DNA from: Gautieria morchelliformis
Lineage: Eukaryota; Basidiomycota; Agaricomycetes; Gomphales; Gomphaceae
Length of the DNA: 64,000 bases
Reading direction: 5' to 3'
Assembly (NCBI GenBank): GCA_015179125.1
Contig: WHVA01000001.1
Location: forward strand, 310,001 to 374,000
The position numbers and the translations under genes are program-made. Below the pieces are notes generated by a model. That model ran no database searches and was not told where the DNA came from. It saw only the letters and a list, made by a program, of their open reading frames with translations. Shown here one piece after another: positions 33,507-44,097 of the stretch. Every line of letters starts with the position of its first letter. Positions within the stretch are counted from its first letter, which is position 1.

Positions 33507-34877
33507 ATGATGCCCCCCAAAGATGGGATGGATGTTGATCCGTCAACATCCACAACGCATGCTACGGCCCCGAGACAGGGGGCCACAGACATCCTACAAG
33601 CTCCAGTCGACCAAGAGCACTGGATGATCGTAGGATGGGAAGACACTCTGGCAATCGTTCACCCCAATGATTGTGCCATGTGCGTGGACTACGCCGCACA
33701 CCTAAGGGCCGCAACAGGCACCCGCAAGGTCAAATTGCGGGACGAAGACATCGGCGACGCCATCGATGCAGCCTGGGGATGGCTCCCGAGAGGCATCGTG
33801 CGGGAGGAGCCCCTCCAGGACATCCATGACCTCAAGAAGGAGGTCAAGGACTTGGAACGCGCGGTTGAAGACCGTGACAACGCGCTCGAAGCCAAGCACG
33901 CCAAAGTAAAAGAACTGGAGCAGCAGCTGAGCGCAGCCCTGCTCCAGCTCACATTCGCCCACGCAGCCTCAAAAAGGCCACGCCTTCCGACACTGCGTAC
34001 AGCGTCCCAGATGGATGGGAGTCCGACTCCTCCATCTGGAAGATGTACAACCTGGGGAGGGCACAGTGGCTGGCAGAGCAGCCGAAGAAGAAGTGCAAGA
34101 AGTTGCGCGGCACCCCCAACACTGTCAATGGGTTAGCCATTGCGAGGGAAAGCGCAATCGGCGCATACCTAGTGGCGTCACCGTCGCACACGATCAACGG
34201 CCCTTCCCTACAACGGCAGGTAGCACAGGTCGAGGCCCAGTACATCGGGCCTCACGTAGTCCTGCCTCCACCGGCAGGGACAGTTCACCCTCCCTACCTG
34301 GGGGAGGGGATGGTCATACCCCTCGGAGACCCACCGATCTCCGAGACAGGCCTCCTACCACGACCAGTAGTGAAGGCCCAGCAGCGTCATACTCAATCGT
34401 ACGACGTCTGCCCGCTCGACGACCCACGCTTCGTCGAGCTCCTAGCGTGGGCGAAAGAAACACCGCAACTCACGCGCACACGCGAGATGATCGGCGTGTT
34501 CAAATGCATCGAGCGCGAACAACGCGCTCGCAATCCCAAAAGGGATTGTCTCGTGATAGTGGGCGGTACCGCGAACGACATTGCTGCTATCCTAAGGGGT
34601 TGGATACACAACCCCGAAGGAATCCCATCAGCCATCCGTGACAACGCAGACGGAACCTTCAACCTAGACGATATGGACATCTGGATGTGGTTGAAGGCCC
34701 TTGCGCCCCATGTTAAAGGGGTCGCATCACCTCTCAAGTCAAGACTTCTCAACTTGTTCGGCTCGCCCAACCAATGGTCGAGCTTCATCGATGCCAGGGA
34801 ATACCTGACACCACAGAGCACCAGCCTGCAGCTCTCCATCACGGGCCCATACCCCGTGGGGGGCCAAGCTGGCCCCG
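33507..34877 (+). pseudogene. Gypsy 3 extra sense-strand ORF after pol, first part
   Basis: It starts about 190 bp after the chromodomain with MMPPKDGMDVDPS. A conserved-looking N-terminal part follows (HWMIVGWEDTLAIVHPND; KVKLRDEDIGDAIDAAWGWL), and then a coiled coil (LKKEVKDLERAVEDRDNAL). Further on is a helical domain with DCLVIVGGTANDIAAILRGW and DDMDIWMWLKALAPHVKG. It has no zinc knuckle, no protease or RT motif, and no membrane segment or signal peptide, so it is not env-like despite being in the env position. The LINE insertion cuts it at 34878 and the rest is at 45906-46369. It is broken, with about one further break. Function is unknown to me. Confidence 0.65.
34866..34877. repeat. 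Left target-site duplication of the LINE
   Basis: AAGCTGGCCCCG here is repeated exactly at 45894-45905, immediately after the LINE's poly-A. Confidence 0.9.
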
Positions 34878-35047
34878 GAATATCTTTTGCACTCCGACCA
34901 CCACTGTAGTCCGGGCGCTTAAGAATCCCTACAATACCAAAGCCGTTTTGCCAACCCACACACTAAACATAACACACTATAGTGGATCGCTGGCCACAGT
35001 CAGCGATACCACTAAGCTTCTACCAAAAAGAAGCGACCAAAAAGACG

Positions 35048-36051
35048 ATGCCGACGCACACAGACCCCCAGCCGCCTGCCACGTCACAAAGCCGCACAAG
35101 GGCAACCACCGCTCAGCAATCCACAAGTAAGACTAGAGCCGACTTGTTAGCAGACCCAAGCGCGACAGTGCGCAGCAGAGAACAAGCTAGGGGTTTCCTC
35201 GACAGATACGGCTACCTAGCAAAAGACGACCCGCTGTCAACGGAACAGCTGAGCAATACGCTGCTGTCATTAGTCCACAACGTCAGTGGAAAGACCTTAC
35301 AAGAAGGAGTCAGATCCGTGGGAATCCTGATGATGGAAGAGGCGGCGAGGACGGTAGGAGCGGCGGTGAAGCGGCACGTAGAAACTGGACTGGAACCGGT
35401 CCTCACAAAGATCGAGAGGGCAATAGAAGAGGCGAAGGAAGCTGCCGAGATGGCGAAGATGAATACAGAAGGAGCCTGCAACGTAATAGAACATTTGGGC
35501 AGCATATGCAAGCAGAGAGAGCAGGAGCGGGAAAACGGAGTGTGGAACACGACATACGCAGCTGCAGTAAGAGGTAACGTACTGCTCTCATACCACAATA
35601 ACCTGGCGAAAGCGAAAGCGAAAGCCAGGCAGATACTGATCGACAGAGACCCGCAAGGAGAGCAAGACACCCTAGCAAACCTAACAGAACAAGAGTTGGT
35701 CGCGAAAGCAAACGAAGCTATCAGCAACCTAGAGGAAAACATCGAACAAGACAACGTAGTTTTCATCGCCGCCAAAAAAATCGCCAACGGAGGGATAGTA
35801 TTCGACCTAGAAACGGAACAGGCGGCAAAATGGATACAGACGAACAAAAGAACATTTCTAAGCAAGTTCAGCGGCACGGCCACTATAAAGGACAAAGCGC
35901 TATCAGTAATAATCGAGTACGTACCCCTAAGTCACTCACTGGACGCCCTGGCAGAGATGAGGAAGATCGAAAGAGAATCGAGACTACCTGAAGGTTCGCT
36001 GCTATCAACACGATGGATAAAACCAATACATAGGAGATCGCTGGGCCAAAG
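35048..36051 (+). pseudogene. LINE ORF1, N-terminal part
   Basis: Start chosen at MPTHTDPQPPATSQ (35048), although the frame is open from 34982. The protein is a basic nucleic-acid-binding ORF1 with a long helical region (TKIERAIEEAKEAAEMAKMN) and a C-terminal block, VIIEYVPLSHSLDALAEMRK, IERESRLPEGSLLS, TRWIKPIHRR. This block leads directly into the zinc-knuckle half in basidiomycete LINEs of this type. Copia 2 inserted after SLGQS, with target duplication CAAAG, and the C-terminal half is now at 43327-44097 on the other strand. No stops occur within this part. Confidence 0.85.
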
Positions 36052-36548
36052 TGTAGAGGACAGGAATTATAGGCAGTAGGTATGGACTTGTTGCTCAAAA
36101 GAATAGACTAGAAAACAATTCACTCTCTCAGTGAATTTAGTTGTCACTATAAATATATTATACACTACCTAGAAAACAATTCACTACAGAGGATTTCTAG
36201 GTTAATAAATCGAAAGAATGCTAGACTAATTTACTTGCCTCTCTCAGTGAATTTAGTTGTCACTGAGAGAGGGGGAAACTGTTTCACTGCGCATGTACTA
36301 CTACCCGGCCCTTTAGCGCCCAAGAGCTCGCGCGTCGAAGTCATTTCAGACTCCGCTGGGTGCAGCCGCTTGTGAAAGTAGGAATAACAAGATGAAATGG
36401 AGAGATAGGGAGTGAGTGGAAAATTTCGAAAATAACCAGAGAAATGGATGCATGATACAAGAACAACATGAGAAGAAATTGAGAAAGCACACAACAAATT
36501 GGATATATTATGCTTGATTTTGGTGCAGGAGCATCAATGCACCCAACA
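36052..36548 (-). repeat. 3' LTR of copia 2
   Basis: 497 bp; in element sense TGTTGGGTGCATTG...CCTCTACA. It contains a perfect 12-bp stem hairpin at 36238-36272. A polypurine tract (TTGAGGGGGCG in element sense) abuts it at 36549. Confidence 0.95.
36238..36272. repeat. Conserved LTR hairpin
   Basis: Perfect arms CCTCTCTCAGTG (36238-36249) and CACTGAGAGAGG (36261-36272) with an 11-nt loop. The left arm plus loop is a direct repeat of a segment about 120 bp away in the same LTR. It is present in every family copy in the window (22125, 30555, 36052, 40811, 44098). Confidence 0.9.
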
Positions 36549-36561
36549 CGCCCCCTCAAGC

Positions 36562-39500
36562 TTAATATATTCCGATTTGCTCGTTGAGGATCTTCACTCT
36601 AGGACTAGAAAGTCCTTTGGTGAGGATATCTGCCAACATTTGTTCGGTTGGCAAATAAACGAGCTTGGCTTGTTGATTTTTGATTATATCTCGAAGGAAA
36701 TATAATCTGATGTCGAAATGTTTGGTTCTCGTGTGTTGTTGAGTGCCATACGTGATGGCAATGGCTGATTGATTGTCTGAATAAATTTTGATGGGTCTGT
36801 TCAGTGGTTGGAATATTTCAGAAATAAAATGGCGCATCCAAAGAGCCTCTTTGCCCGCATGGGTTAGGGCGACGAATTCGGCTTCAGTTGATGAGAGGGC
36901 TACTATCGACTGTTTCTGGCAACTCCATGAAACAGTGCCTCCATCAATCTGAAATAAGTATGCCGAATACGAACGCCTATGACTCTGTGAACCCCAATCC
37001 GCATCTGAATACCCCATCAAGCCGTCTCGATTTCTTCCAAGTGTGAGCTTGTAATGCTTCGTGCCTTTCAAATATTTGAAGACACGTTTGACTGCATTCC
37101 AATGTGTGCCACCTGGATTTTCGAGGAATTGCGAAAGCAATGACACCGCAAATGCAATGTCAGGTCGAGTGGCTACAGCTGCCCACATCAGTGATCCTAT
37201 GGCTTGCCTGTATGGAAACTTCGACATGGCTTTCTTGCCTCTCTCTGTAGAAGGACACTGGTCTTTTGATAATTTAACAGCTGGATCAAGGGGCGTAGCA
37301 TAAGTCTTTGCATCTTCGAGATTGAATTTCTTGATGATCTTCTCGATGTATGCAGGTTGTGAAATTGCAATAGTTTTCTTCTGCCAGTCTCTTTCGATTT
37401 TGAGATTCAATAGCCAATGAATCTCGCCTAGATCTTTCATACTGAAGACCTGAGCAAGATCTCGTTTGACTTCGTCCAGGACTGACTGATTCTCAGCTGT
37501 GATGGTGAGATCATCCACAGCTGTTGCAATGATCACATGCCCCTTTCCGCCACGTCTATAAAATACAGCCCCATATGTGGCTGACGTAGTGAATCCTAAT
37601 TTGTGGAATTCACCACTTAGACGTTTGTACCATTCCCTTCCAGATTGTTTGAGGCCATAGAGTGCTTTCTTCAAAAGTAGCACTTCGTCTTTGTCTCTAG
37701 ACTCATATCCATGCGGCTGCTTCATGTAAATAGGTTCAGGTAGTGTAGCATTGAGGTATGCATAGTCTACGTCCATTTGATGGATAGGCCAGTCATTCCT
37801 AGCAGCAATGGCGCATATGATCCGTAGGGAAGATAACCGAGCAACAGGTGAGTATGTCTCATCATAGTCGACTCCAAACTTCTGTGTGAAGCCTTGGGCG
37901 ACCATTCTCGATTTAGGCATTATTGGTTTCCCTTCTGGATTACGCTTCCAAAGGTAGACCCATTTATTACCGACAATATTGGCTCCAGGAGGTGGTTTGG
38001 CTCGTTCCCACACTCCCTTGTCGATTAGGGCCTCATACTCTTTGTCCATTGATTTCTTCCATATAGGATTATTCAGAGCTTCGTCTGCATTGCTAGGTTC
38101 AATTTGACTCAAATCCGGCGTCTTGTTATTGTTTTGACCGTCGGTTAGAAACGCACTGATGGCACACTCATAGCTACTGATGCCATCAATCTCGGAGGAT
38201 AATTCTTGGTCGAATAAAACTTCTTTATGGTCCTCAACGTCCTCGTAAGCTAGCGTAGTCATATGTGCGCCAGCTTGTCTCTGGGTTTGAGATCTTGTTA
38301 CGGGACCTGATGGGGCCGGCTGCACTTGTTGTTGATGGATCCTTTCGCTTCTCCTTATCGGTTCAGCTTCTCTAGGTCTGTCATCAACTCCCTGAATAGG
38401 TTGCAGCTTTTCAAGATATTCCTCTGGTGCATTTTCATCAATTTCTTCGATCTTTGCCTCTTCGCTGACTAAGCGACCGGGCACAGGCACTGATGCCGGA
38501 ATGGCCTTCTTCTCCTCTCTAGACATAGGTAGCTTGGATTCCTCAATAGAAATGATTGGGACCTTTCCCTTCTTCATCTCTGAATCAAACACAACATTCC
38601 GCTCGACAGAAACTTTGTGCGAGTCAGGCCAATAAATATAATGACCATGGCTCTGCGCAGAAATTCCTATCCACCGAGCTCTTTTGGCACGAGCTTCCAA
38701 TTTATCTCCCTGAGTGACCTTAACATAGACTTCAGTTCCCCACGCGTGAATGTCTTTGAGATTCGGTTTCTCATGGTGGATCATCTCGTAGGGCGTTTTA
38801 TCCGGTAGAGCTCTTGTGTGCGTCCTGTTCCTAAGATAATTGGCATGCTGTATTGCATAGCCCCATAATATCTTAGGAAGGCCTGATTCTAACAGCATGG
38901 CACGAGTTCTCTCAGTGAGAGTTCGGTTCAGACGTTCGGCAACACCATTAGACTCTGGTGTGTCGTGTACCGTCAACTGATGCTTCGTGCCTTGTTTGGC
39001 TAGATGCTGTTCGAATTCAGAGCTCGTATACTCGCCCCCTCGATCAGAAACAAGTGCCTTGATGTGCACATTTCTCTGTCGAAGCATTAAAGCCTCATAG
39101 AGCTTGTACTTTGAGAATGCTTCTGATTTGTTCGCCATGAGATAGATCACCGATTCTCTTGAGTAATCATCGATAAAGGAGACATAATATGACTTCTTAT
39201 CGATTGTGAGGTGCCTTGCAGGTCCCCAGACATCAGAATAAATTCTGTCACCGAATTTTGACGTTCGGTCTCTGGGTTCTCGAGGAAGAGGTTTGCGTGC
39301 AATCTTGGCCTGAATACACGCATCGCAGACAATTCTATCGCCTGTGGAGCTCAGTTCAATGCCCAATATCATGCCACAATTTAATAGATGTTGTAGGGAC
39401 GTCTGTGAGATGTGCCCCATTTTTTGATGAATTTCCATGGCAGACAAACACATATGGGCTTGAGCACTTGGTGACTGGAGGTCTAGTCGATATAAGCCAT

Positions 39501-40074
39501 TGACCTTCGGTGTTTGCATCAATACCTTTCCAGCAGCGTTAGATATTGTGCATTTCTGGCCACCGAGTCGAATATCATAGCCAGCATCATCGCACCGACC
39601 GATCGAGACGAGGGTAGCAGCAATCTTTGGTGCATAGTATGTATCTTGCAACATGACTTCTACTGTTTTATCTCCAACCTTGTTGGATAATACGAGCAGT
39701 CCTGAACCAAAGGCATCAAAAGTGCCTTTGTTGGCTGCTCGGATAGTCCTCGGCTGTGAGAATTGACAGTAGTTCCTCAATAAATTTTTGTGAGGAGTCA
39801 TATGCGATGTCGTTGCGGTGTCGAGTATAACTATAACTCCTGAGGATGTGCTCAGATTGAAATTAGAGCACTCGTCAAAATTGGTGAAGGCAAGATGCCC
39901 ATCACCACTTTCCTCAGAAGAGGACTCTTCTTCGGCAACATTCGCTTTTGCTTTACCCTTCTTCTTCTTCTTGGCTTTGGCTTTTTTCTTCTGACGTGGT
40001 CCTTGACCTTCTTTACCACCTCCTTTGCCCAGCAATTTTCGATAGAATGTCCAGGCTTTTTGCAGTTGGTGCAT
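36562..40074 (-). CDS. Copia 2 pol: protease, integrase, RT, RNase H
   Basis: 1170 codons open. Protease region has ILDTATTSHMTPHKNLL. Integrase has MGHISQTSLQHLL, CDACIQAK, YSDVWGPARHLTI, VSDRGGEYTSSEFEQHL and DTPESNGVAERLNRTLTER. RT has GNKWVYLWKRNPEGKPIMPK, HQMDVDYAYLNATLPEPIYM, ALYGLKQSGREWYKRL and a TAVDDLT box in place of YVDD. RNase H has SQSHRRSYSAYLFQ, KQSIVALSSTEAEFVALTHA and LADILTKGL. The order is that of Ty1/copia. The initial Met is not a reliable start because the gag frame overlaps. Confidence 0.93.
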   Translation of the reverse strand: MHQLQKAWTFYRKLLGKGGGKEGQGPRQKKKAKAKKKKKGKAKANVAEEESSSEESGDGHLAFTNFDECSNFNLSTSSGVIVILDTATTSHMTPHKNLLRNYCQFSQPRTIRAANKGTFDAFGSGLLVLSNKVGDKTVEVMLQDTYYAPKIAATLVSIGRCDDAGYDIRLGGQKCTISNAAGKVLMQTPKVNGLYRLDLQSPSAQAHMCLSAMEIHQKMGHISQTSLQHLLNCGMILGIELSSTGDRIVCDACIQAKIARKPLPREPRDRTSKFGDRIYSDVWGPARHLTIDKKSYYVSFIDDYSRESVIYLMANKSEAFSKYKLYEALMLRQRNVHIKALVSDRGGEYTSSEFEQHLAKQGTKHQLTVHDTPESNGVAERLNRTLTERTRAMLLESGLPKILWGYAIQHANYLRNRTHTRALPDKTPYEMIHHEKPNLKDIHAWGTEVYVKVTQGDKLEARAKRARWIGISAQSHGHYIYWPDSHKVSVERNVVFDSEMKKGKVPIISIEESKLPMSREEKKAIPASVPVPGRLVSEEAKIEEIDENAPEEYLEKLQPIQGVDDRPREAEPIRRSERIHQQQVQPAPSGPVTRSQTQRQAGAHMTTLAYEDVEDHKEVLFDQELSSEIDGISSYECAISAFLTDGQNNNKTPDLSQIEPSNADEALNNPIWKKSMDKEYEALIDKGVWERAKPPPGANIVGNKWVYLWKRNPEGKPIMPKSRMVAQGFTQKFGVDYDETYSPVARLSSLRIICAIAARNDWPIHQMDVDYAYLNATLPEPIYMKQPHGYESRDKDEVLLLKKALYGLKQSGREWYKRLSGEFHKLGFTTSATYGAVFYRRGGKGHVIIATAVDDLTITAENQSVLDEVKRDLAQVFSMKDLGEIHWLLNLKIERDWQKKTIAISQPAYIEKIIKKFNLEDAKTYATPLDPAVKLSKDQCPSTERGKKAMSKFPYRQAIGSLMWAAVATRPDIAFAVSLLSQFLENPGGTHWNAVKRVFKYLKGTKHYKLTLGRNRDGLMGYSDADWGSQSHRRSYSAYLFQIDGGTVSWSCQKQSIVALSSTEAEFVALTHAGKEALWMRHFISEIFQPLNRPIKIYSDNQSAIAITYGTQQHTRTKHFDIRLYFLRDIIKNQQAKLVYLPTEQMLADILTKGLSSPRVKILNEQIGIY

Positions 40075-40805
40075 ATATGCGCCTTCTGCCCCTTTTGGTC
40101 CTTCTTAGTAGATGAACCAATAAACACCTGCTCTTCTTGCGGGAGTGTTTTCTTCCTGTCATACTGAGCCTTTAGTACCCTAATAATATTATCAGGGACC
40201 AATGGCATCCCGCATTCTTCAAGCGAAGTGGTAAGGGCATTCATGACTGCCTCATAGGATGGTGGAAGTGACGCAAGGATGATGTCCATAAATTCTTCTT
40301 CGGAAACTCTGGCTCCCATCTCATTAAGACGAGCATATAGGTCTTGGGCCTTGTCCAAATGATCTCTCAAGTCTCCATCCTCAGGACATCTCATACTGCG
40401 GAGTTGTCTCTGCAGGCTGGTGAGGACCATCTTGGGCTTTTTGGTCATCTCATTGACCAGTGCATCCCAAGTCTCTTTTGCTGTCTTCTGCTTCTGTAGC
40501 ATCAGGGCTAATGACTCTGACACTGAGACGATGATTTGGGTCTTGGCTTGTCCTTCTCTAGCAAGGTATCTCTCCAGCTTCTCCTCAGCCTTATCCATCT
40601 GAGTTTCCTCAGCTTCTGTAAGAATATGGCCTGGGGGCATAACTGGAGGATCAGGAGGACGAGTGACTCTCCCTTCTACATGCTTGAGTAGATTTTTGGA
40701 CTCGAAATAGCTGATGAGAGTGGCTCGCCACAATGGCCAATTACTTCCATCAGTAGCAAGCTTCTCAACACCCAATAGCTTCTCAGAAGTGTCTCCGGGG
40801 CCCAT
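39852..40805 (-). CDS. Copia 2 gag
   Basis: 317 codons starting MGPGDTSEKLLGVEKLAT just inside the 5' LTR. It contains the copia gag block (WPLWRATLISYFESKNLLKH; MVLTSLQRQLRSMRCPEDGD) and a CCHC knuckle, CTNCKKPGHSIENC. A Lys/Arg-rich tail follows. Its end overlaps the beginning of the pol frame by about 220 bp. Confidence 0.9.
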   Translation of the reverse strand: MGPGDTSEKLLGVEKLATDGSNWPLWRATLISYFESKNLLKHVEGRVTRPPDPPVMPPGHILTEAEETQMDKAEEKLERYLAREGQAKTQIIVSVSESLALMLQKQKTAKETWDALVNEMTKKPKMVLTSLQRQLRSMRCPEDGDLRDHLDKAQDLYARLNEMGARVSEEEFMDIILASLPPSYEAVMNALTTSLEECGMPLVPDNIIRVLKAQYDRKKTLPQEEQVFIGSSTKKDQKGQKAHICTNCKKPGHSIENCWAKEVVKKVKDHVRRKKPKPRRRRRVKQKRMLPKKSPLLRKVVMGILPSPILTSALISI

Positions 40806-40810
40806 AACCC

Positions 40811-41307
40811 TGTAGAGGACAGGAATTATAGGCAGTAGGTATGGACTTGTTGCTCAAAAGAATAGACTAGAAAACAATTCACTCTCTCAGTGAATTTAGT
40901 TGTCACTATAAATATATTATACACTACCTAGAAAACAATTCACTACAGAGGATTTCTAGGTTAATAAATCGAAAGAATGCTAGACTAATTTACTTGCCTC
41001 TCTCAGTGAATTTAGTTGTCACTGAGAGAGGGGGAAACTGTTTCACTGCGCATGTACTACTACCCGGCCCTTTAGCGCCCAAGAGCTCGCGCGTCGAAGT
41101 CATTTCAGACTCCGCTGGGTGCAGCCGCTTGTGAAAGTAGGAATAACAAGATGAAATGGGGAGATAGGGAGTGAGTGGAAAATTTCGAAAATAACCAGAG
41201 AAATGGATGCATGATACAAGAACAACATGAGAAGAAATTGAGAAAGCACACAACAAATTGGATCTATTATGCTTGATTTTGGTGCAGGAGCATCAATGCA
41301 CCCAACA
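40811..41307 (-). repeat. 5' LTR of copia 2
   Basis: 497 bp, about 99.6% identical to the 3' LTR. In element sense it is followed by GGGTTATGGGCCCCGG, the probable primer-binding site. Confidence 0.95.
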
Positions 41308-42349
41308 CAATGTTTCACGTACATGGACGGTTTTGTCATGACCGGTTTATTTCTCCTACTGTGTTACTTTCATGTCCCCACTCGTCACTCCCTGGCATCT
41401 TCGTCAGAGTTCGCCGCACCTACCGACCACTCCTCCTCTACATCTACTCTACTCGTCGTTCGCTCCATCTTCCGAACCGCTATTCGCTGCTCGCGCATTT
41501 CGCCAACAGGCACGCCATCAAAATATGATCGATACCAGTCACCCGGCATGAGGGTTCATCATTAACCCCATCACCTTCTTAATCCAACCCCATTCGGTGT
41601 TCGTATGGCTAAGGTGTGTTCGCAGGGCGTTCCTTCTATAGGTCGTGCGGGATCAACCCAGTAAACGAAGAGACCGTGCAGGGTGGCGTATATGCGGGTT
41701 CCAAGACATGGTTTTGTCCATAAGTGCTTTCGCCCCCTTTTACTCTCCGTCGTTTCATGTTCACATTTTTCCCTCACTCTATTGTATGTTTATTCCATCT
41801 CCTTAGTATCATGACTGTGCACCCCTATCCAACCCTGACTTGTGACGGCCTCTTTCCTATTCGCTGCTACCATACGAGCATTCGATATAAGTAGTTTACA
41901 TTCGCATGTATATTCCCCAGTTCAATTATCATACGTCGTCCATCTTGTGCAAACTTGACCTCGCTGTGATTATCGTCTTAAGCCCTTCCTTGAAGATTTC
42001 TATCTTCGACCAGCCAAGGACTTAGGCATCACTGGTGAGTTCTCATACTTCATCTTTGTTACCCTAGCCTCCGAACTACTCTCTGCGCTGTTGGTGAAGG
42101 GCTCCTCAGGAGTCCCTTCGCCAGCGAAGGGACTGTCGAAACTTAGACAGCCCTTCCACAGTATCTTGCACGTTGCATCGTCAAGTACTGCGAGCTGTTT
42201 CGCTACGACTGTAGACAGGGCGAGCCCCGTTCGGGCAACCCCTTTTGTTTCGTGAAACGTCCATCGGTTCACTTATTCGCCGAACGGCATACTTATTCGC
42301 ACAAGTTATTCGGGCATTCGCTGTGTTCATTAATACACGATATTAACGC
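41308..42349. other. Unassigned 1.0 kb between copia 2 and the LINE endonuclease
   Basis: No coding motif is recognised and the LINE reverse transcriptase expected here is absent. A perfect hairpin lies at 42111-42134 (AGTCCCTTCGC, 2-nt loop, GCGAAGGGACT), next to a CTCCTCAGGAG palindrome. The segment probably came from elsewhere during the rearrangement. Confidence 0.6.
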
Positions 42350-43366
42350 CTAAAAACCAATCTTGACAGGTTTGCTTTTGGGTACTAGCTCCTCGGTGGT
42401 TTCGTGTATGGCCGTTACTAGTGCGTGCAGATGGTGTTGGAGCTGCTGTGGGGAGGACGGCGTTGGTTCGCTAATCTTGTCCTCGAGCCTTGCCTTGAGC
42501 TGTATGTTGTAGCTCTTCCAATCTACTTGTCTGTAGTTTGGTCTCGAGGCTTGGTTGCTAGCTATGACTGTTGCATCTAGTACGGTATCTACGGGGAAGT
42601 GATCACTTTTTGGAGGTTGATCTTCCGGCTCTGCTGTGCAACTGATCAGATTTTCTACTAGCGAGGATGATATAAAGACGTTATCTGTGGGCGTGTGATT
42701 TCCTGTGGACATGGCACTGAGCGTTGGAATCTCTTTTGGAAGCGCCATGTGCATCCCGTGCTCTGCTATGGCATCCAACAACGTTTGTGCTTCGTCTAGG
42801 TTGGCCCTAGTGAATAGGTGCGAATTTCGTAGTTCATCCCACATCGGGTGATGTCTATTGAAATCCCCCAGCCATATCATCCCTTCTACTTCTAGTTCCC
42901 TCAATCCCCTTTCTGCTGCTTTTTCTCGCAGGTGTCGCTGAATAGCTTTGATGCTGTCAGACCTTGCACAGTCCAAGTAGATGTTAATTATTAGCACGTC
43001 ACCGTTGCTGGTTTTCACCCGTACCGCCGAGACATCCGGCGATCCTATGTCTACCGCGCTCCATCCGTTTGTGGCGAGTCTTTTGCTTATTAGCATCATG
43101 GATCTCGTTCTTTCACCTTTATGTATGTAGTGGGTCTTCGGGTACACCGTGTACCATCTAGGTGTGGCCCTGGCGTTTCCCAAAAGGTCAATATGCGGTT
43201 CCTGTATCGCGAGAATGTCATATTGGTCGTGCGGGCACTTAGCTAGTATTTCTGCCGTTGCTGTTAGCGATTTATTTACGTTCTGTTGCCTGATTCTTAA
43301 CGTTTTGATCTGCGAGGTTTCGTCGTTCATTCTTGGTGTATGTCGTTTTCGCTGCCACTTTGCCAT
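42350..43366 (-). pseudogene. LINE ORF2 endonuclease domain, truncated
   Basis: 338 residues of an apurinic-endonuclease-like (EEP) domain. Catalytic blocks seen are QQNVNKS, ILAIQEPHID, IWLGDFNRHHPMWDEL, TPTDNVFIS and KSDHFPV. In LINEs this domain nicks the target DNA before target-primed reverse transcription. Its start overlaps the end of ORF1 by about 40 bp, as in intact elements. It stops at VKIGF, right at the junction with unassigned DNA, so RT is missing. The orientation is opposite to the LINE's two ends because of an inversion. Confidence 0.9.
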
Positions 43367-44097
43367 CTTGTTCGTGTCTGGTCGTTGTTGCCGCCGATTC
43401 CGTAGTCATCTAGTCGGCTCTGCCTGATTTCTCCCTGCTCTAGCCTCTGCCATCCCTGGTCTCTGTTTCCGATTCGTGGATTCACGCCCCTTCTTTCTCC
43501 CCCGGCTGCTTCTCTGCCTTCCATCCTCGCTCGCAACCGTGGTATGTCATGTCTCCCTTGTGGTTCTTGTTGGTCCCCGCTATCTGCCCACTCTCCGTTT
43601 CGGTGCATCTCTTGCGTTGCCCTCCACCTTCTGTCCTCCTGGGCGCTCAGCTTCTTTAAAAGTTCCCCTGTGTCTACTGCGTCCGCTGTGTCACCTTGTT
43701 GCTCCCATGTCCACGGGCTCTCGCCTGGGAAGTATTTATAGGTATGTTCCGGGTCGCTTCTTTCTGCTGCGGTGCACGCTTCTCTGAACACGGGGCATGG
43801 TCTGTCCCACAAGGCATGCCCATGGGTGTCGCAGTTTGCACAGTAATATTTGCCCGGGTCGTTTTCTTCGCAGTCGGCGGTTCTGTGCTCATTTCCGCAC
43901 GTTCCACATGTGTCCTGGCTGGTGCAATCTGCAGCGATGTGGTGGGCGTTATACTTTTGACACTTCAAGCATCGACGCGGTTCTCTATTCATCCTCCTCG
44001 CCCACGTGTGTTTTCCGGCTACTATTATACCGTCCCTTATGCTCCGATTTGCAGCTTCGGTGGTGACGAACTTTGCAATAACATGAGCGGACCTTTG
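43327..44097 (-). pseudogene. LINE ORF1, C-terminal part with three zinc knuckles
   Basis: It follows directly inside the inverted LTR with SAHVIAKFVTTEAANRSIRD and WARRMNREPRRCLKCQKYNA. Three CCHC-type knuckles follow: CLKCQKYNAHHIAADC, CGTCGNEHRTADC and CANCDTHGHALWDRPC. A hydrophilic Arg/Gln/Glu-rich tail ends the protein. It is the other half of the ORF1 that breaks off at 36051, now inverted. The CAAAG next to it (as CTTTG at 44093-44097) is the second copia 2 target duplication. Confidence 0.88.

Larger units (their letters stand above)
36052..41307 (-). mobile_element. Copia 2: young Ty1/copia retrotransposon
   Basis: Two 497-bp LTRs (36052-36548 and 40811-41307) differ at about two sites by eye, so the insertion is recent. 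Gag and pol lie on the minus strand between them. Left flank 36047-36051 is CAAAG. The matching duplication is not at the right flank but at 44093-44097 (CTTTG on the plus strand), beyond the inverted LTR, which shows the inversion described under findings. The element looks nearly whole, with at most about one break. Confidence 0.95.

Noticed and set aside
33507-34877. Post-pol ORF of gypsy 3 as an envelope gene
   Set aside because: No signal peptide, transmembrane segment or fusion-peptide-like stretch is visible.
35212-35895. Long minus-strand open frame opposite LINE ORF1
   Set aside because: It has no recognisable motif and overlaps an ORF1 with clear family features; low stop density arises from its codon use.
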